Source of the DNA: Plecoglossus altivelis
Taxonomy: Eukaryota > Chordata > Actinopteri > Osmeriformes > Plecoglossidae
Direction of reading: 5' to 3'
Length of the DNA stretch: 64,000 bases
NCBI GenBank assembly: GCA_036571765.1
Contig: BROE01000019.1
Coordinates: 1,871,684-1,935,683 of the forward strand
Positions within the stretch are counted from its first letter, which is position 1. Each line of letters begins with the position of its first letter. Positions 61,927 to 64,000 of this stretch are shown piece after piece. Made by a program: the position numbers and the translations under genes. Under the pieces are notes generated by a model. It was not told the origin of the DNA. It did no database searches and saw only the letters and a list, made by a program, of their open reading frames with translations.

Positions 61927-64000
61927 CTGTCAGGGGAAGAGGATTTTCAGACCCTATGTCTTTATGAGTGCTGTTGTTGTCGTGACCATCTGTCGCAGTA
62001 AACTTGCATACTTGAGGGACAATACACAATGCGAGTGTGTTAAAGATTGAGATAATGCACTTCCCCTCCCCACGTTGCCCCACAAGAAGCTCTTTGGTAA
62101 TCACACAGACATCCACAGCCTTGTACCTGTTGTGATCTGTACATGCTCTTCAAGTGCACTTTAATACCTTGGAGCCATGGCACTGAATGCTGGCTCGCCC
62201 TTCACTACTCCCCGACATGCTCATACTGTATGTTGGGCTGTGTTCTCTCATTCCTCCCATCTAAAATGTCTGACAGTCTGGAACATGTCAAGATATGCGA
62301 GAAGCTCTCTTTCAGATTAGCTGACGCGTTTGGCATCTAAGGAAGATGGGTTATTTTGTGTGACTTTTTCCTCATTACCGGAATTGCTTGTTCACCCACA
62401 GACTTAGCACATCATTAGTTATCTAAATATTTCTCTTGTCCTCTTTCGAATTTGTCTGCGTCATTGCTGTTGAGGAAGAGCTAATACTAAGTCAACTGAT
62501 CTGAGTATCTGCATCCTCACACTTTTTCATTGGGTGTTCAATGACAGTAATATTCTGTGGTTATTAAAATCTTATCCCCAACCACCACCCCACACACACT
62601 TATGGAATATTTTAGCTCTATGGCTCCCCAATTTCTACCTCCTTTTCTCAGACCATTTAGAATAAGACGACTTCACTCTACTCACCCTGTCTGTCTTTTG
62701 CTCTCATCCTCTCTATGTTTCTCTCTCTCCCTTCTTTTCCCATGAAAACCTACATATAAATGCCTTTGGAACAAAGATGGCTGAGTTGAGGAGGTTATAA
62801 TGAAAATGAGGGACATCTCCAACACAGACCCAGACAAGCATAAAACCGTTCTTTGGAGCCTTTTCTATGATGCTTCTGCTTGATATCACAAGCAAGGTAG
62901 AAAGAGATACAGGATGAGAGCGAAGGACAGGATAAATACAGTTAAGTTGTATGATTATAAATGCTCTGTAGTCAAAATTCCCAGATGCACACTGTTTAGG
63001 TTAAATGAACTAATGTGCTTAGGAGTTTCAGTTCATTGAATGTGCGACTCTTTACAGTCAAATAAACTGAACCCTCGGGTGGACAAAAGTACGAGATTAT
63101 ATGACCTCTGAGGCTGGATGATAGATCATCCTCACAACAGTAGAGCTGCTTCCTTTGTTTTTCTCCAGAAAAAAATACAGTGCTCTGGACAGAGCCATGA
63201 ATTTGGCTTGAAAGAGTGTTTAGGGGGCGTTTCACTCCTGTATCAAAAGAAAGGGACAAGTACATAAAAAAGACAAAGTTACTTTATTGAGGAACTAATT
63301 AAATTACTTTGATCCCCTAAAATGGTCTGGCCATGCTAAAACTGCATGTAATTCTTTTAGTCCTGGTTCACAATTGTTGGATGTAAATACCCTTGAATGT
63401 AGAGAGCAGGACAAAACACTTCTCCATTACTGAATAATGTTACTTTTCCGGTTTGGTCCTTGTCCCTAGTTTGGTCAAAATATGTATACTTTTAGTAGAC
63501 GTAAACGCTATGCTCCTAGAACATTTCATGCTTTTTAAGGCCATTAGTAGAAAACGAGAAGCTTCTATGTTTAACAGGATGAGAAAGAGACAAAAACAGA
63601 ACGACAGAAAGAGAGAAAAGGGGAACCCATAAGAAAGCAAACTAATTGAGGGGGGAAAAGTAATGTGTCATATAAAGGAAACACAACAAATAGCGTGTGG
63701 ATGCACTCAAACCTTTTATAATGCCATATTTTCTGGCACAGACAATCATTTGGTTTTCCAGGAGGATATGGTGGGAGGCATTATATTCTGGAAAAGTACC
63801 TTTTGGGCGGGCTATTCCTTTAATTGTTAATGGCCTTGCTGTTCCATTTAATTGGTAAACCTTTTCTTTCTGCATGCGTGTATTGAAATAAAGTACCTTT
63901 TGGCAGCCCCTACAAAAACAAGCGACTACAAAAGTCAAGATGATCACATTAAATGGTTGCCAATTATCAAATCTCCTAAAGCACTCTGCTCCTATTAACT
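61927..64000 (-). other. TMEM132E upstream intron (right edge of window)
   Basis: No further TMEM132 exon was recognised up to the window edge, so the previous exon lies beyond 64000. The block 63690-63930 is non-repetitive with several ATTTAATTG-like words. Open frames are short and unrelated to TMEM132. Confidence 0.5.

Noticed and set aside
1..64000. CRISPR array, rRNA, operons or bacterial-type features
   Set aside because: Intron-containing vertebrate genes; no direct-repeat/spacer array or rRNA-like sequence seen.

Overview
The window is nuclear DNA of a vertebrate, almost certainly a teleost fish. Coding sequence is split into many short exons with GT/AG introns, the base composition is AT-rich, and the repeats (Tc1-like transposon, Rex/RTE-type LINE relics, a tRNA-derived SINE, a hAT-like end) are typical of fish. 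The genus cannot be fixed from this sequence. Gene order RAD51D - LIG3 - TMEM132E matches the neighbourhood on human 17q12.

Layout. (1) 84-2179, + strand: the last eight coding exons of RAD51D (homologous recombination); its start lies left of the window. (2) 2956-10694, - strand: the complete coding sequence of LIG3 (DNA ligase 3) in 20 coding exons. The joined exons are in phase throughout and give 1007 residues. The first exon carries an upstream mitochondrial start and an internal nuclear start. RAD51D and LIG3 converge, with 776 bp between their stops and poly(A) signals that cross. (3) 10.7-57.8 kb: about 46 kb without a recognisable gene, containing TE relics, microsatellites and unique AT-rich sequence. 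(4) 57976-61926, - strand: the last two coding exons of a TMEM132-family gene, TMEM132E by synteny, whose 5' part lies right of the window.

The gene desert holds a 3' LINE fragment (21.0-22.1 kb), two abutting LINE relics in opposite orientation (23.9-26.4 kb, the second a GC-rich island), a SINE (31.3 kb), two short LINE tails (38.5 and 54.4-54.7 kb), a small palindromic element (41.8 kb), a dead Tc1/mariner copy with both terminal repeats (42.0-43.4 kb), an AT-rich inverted-repeat element (15.85-16.34 kb), and a two-copy dispersed repeat with internal tandem units (18.8 and 35.1 kb).

RAD51D and LIG3 both act in DNA repair, by strand exchange and by nick ligation in nucleus and mitochondrion; TMEM132E is an unrelated neuronal/hair-cell membrane protein. 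I found no clear sign of a new multi-gene system. The more unusual items are the dual start and possible BRCT-less isoform of LIG3, a templated inverted insertion inside a LINE relic, and several unclassified inverted or tandem repeats.
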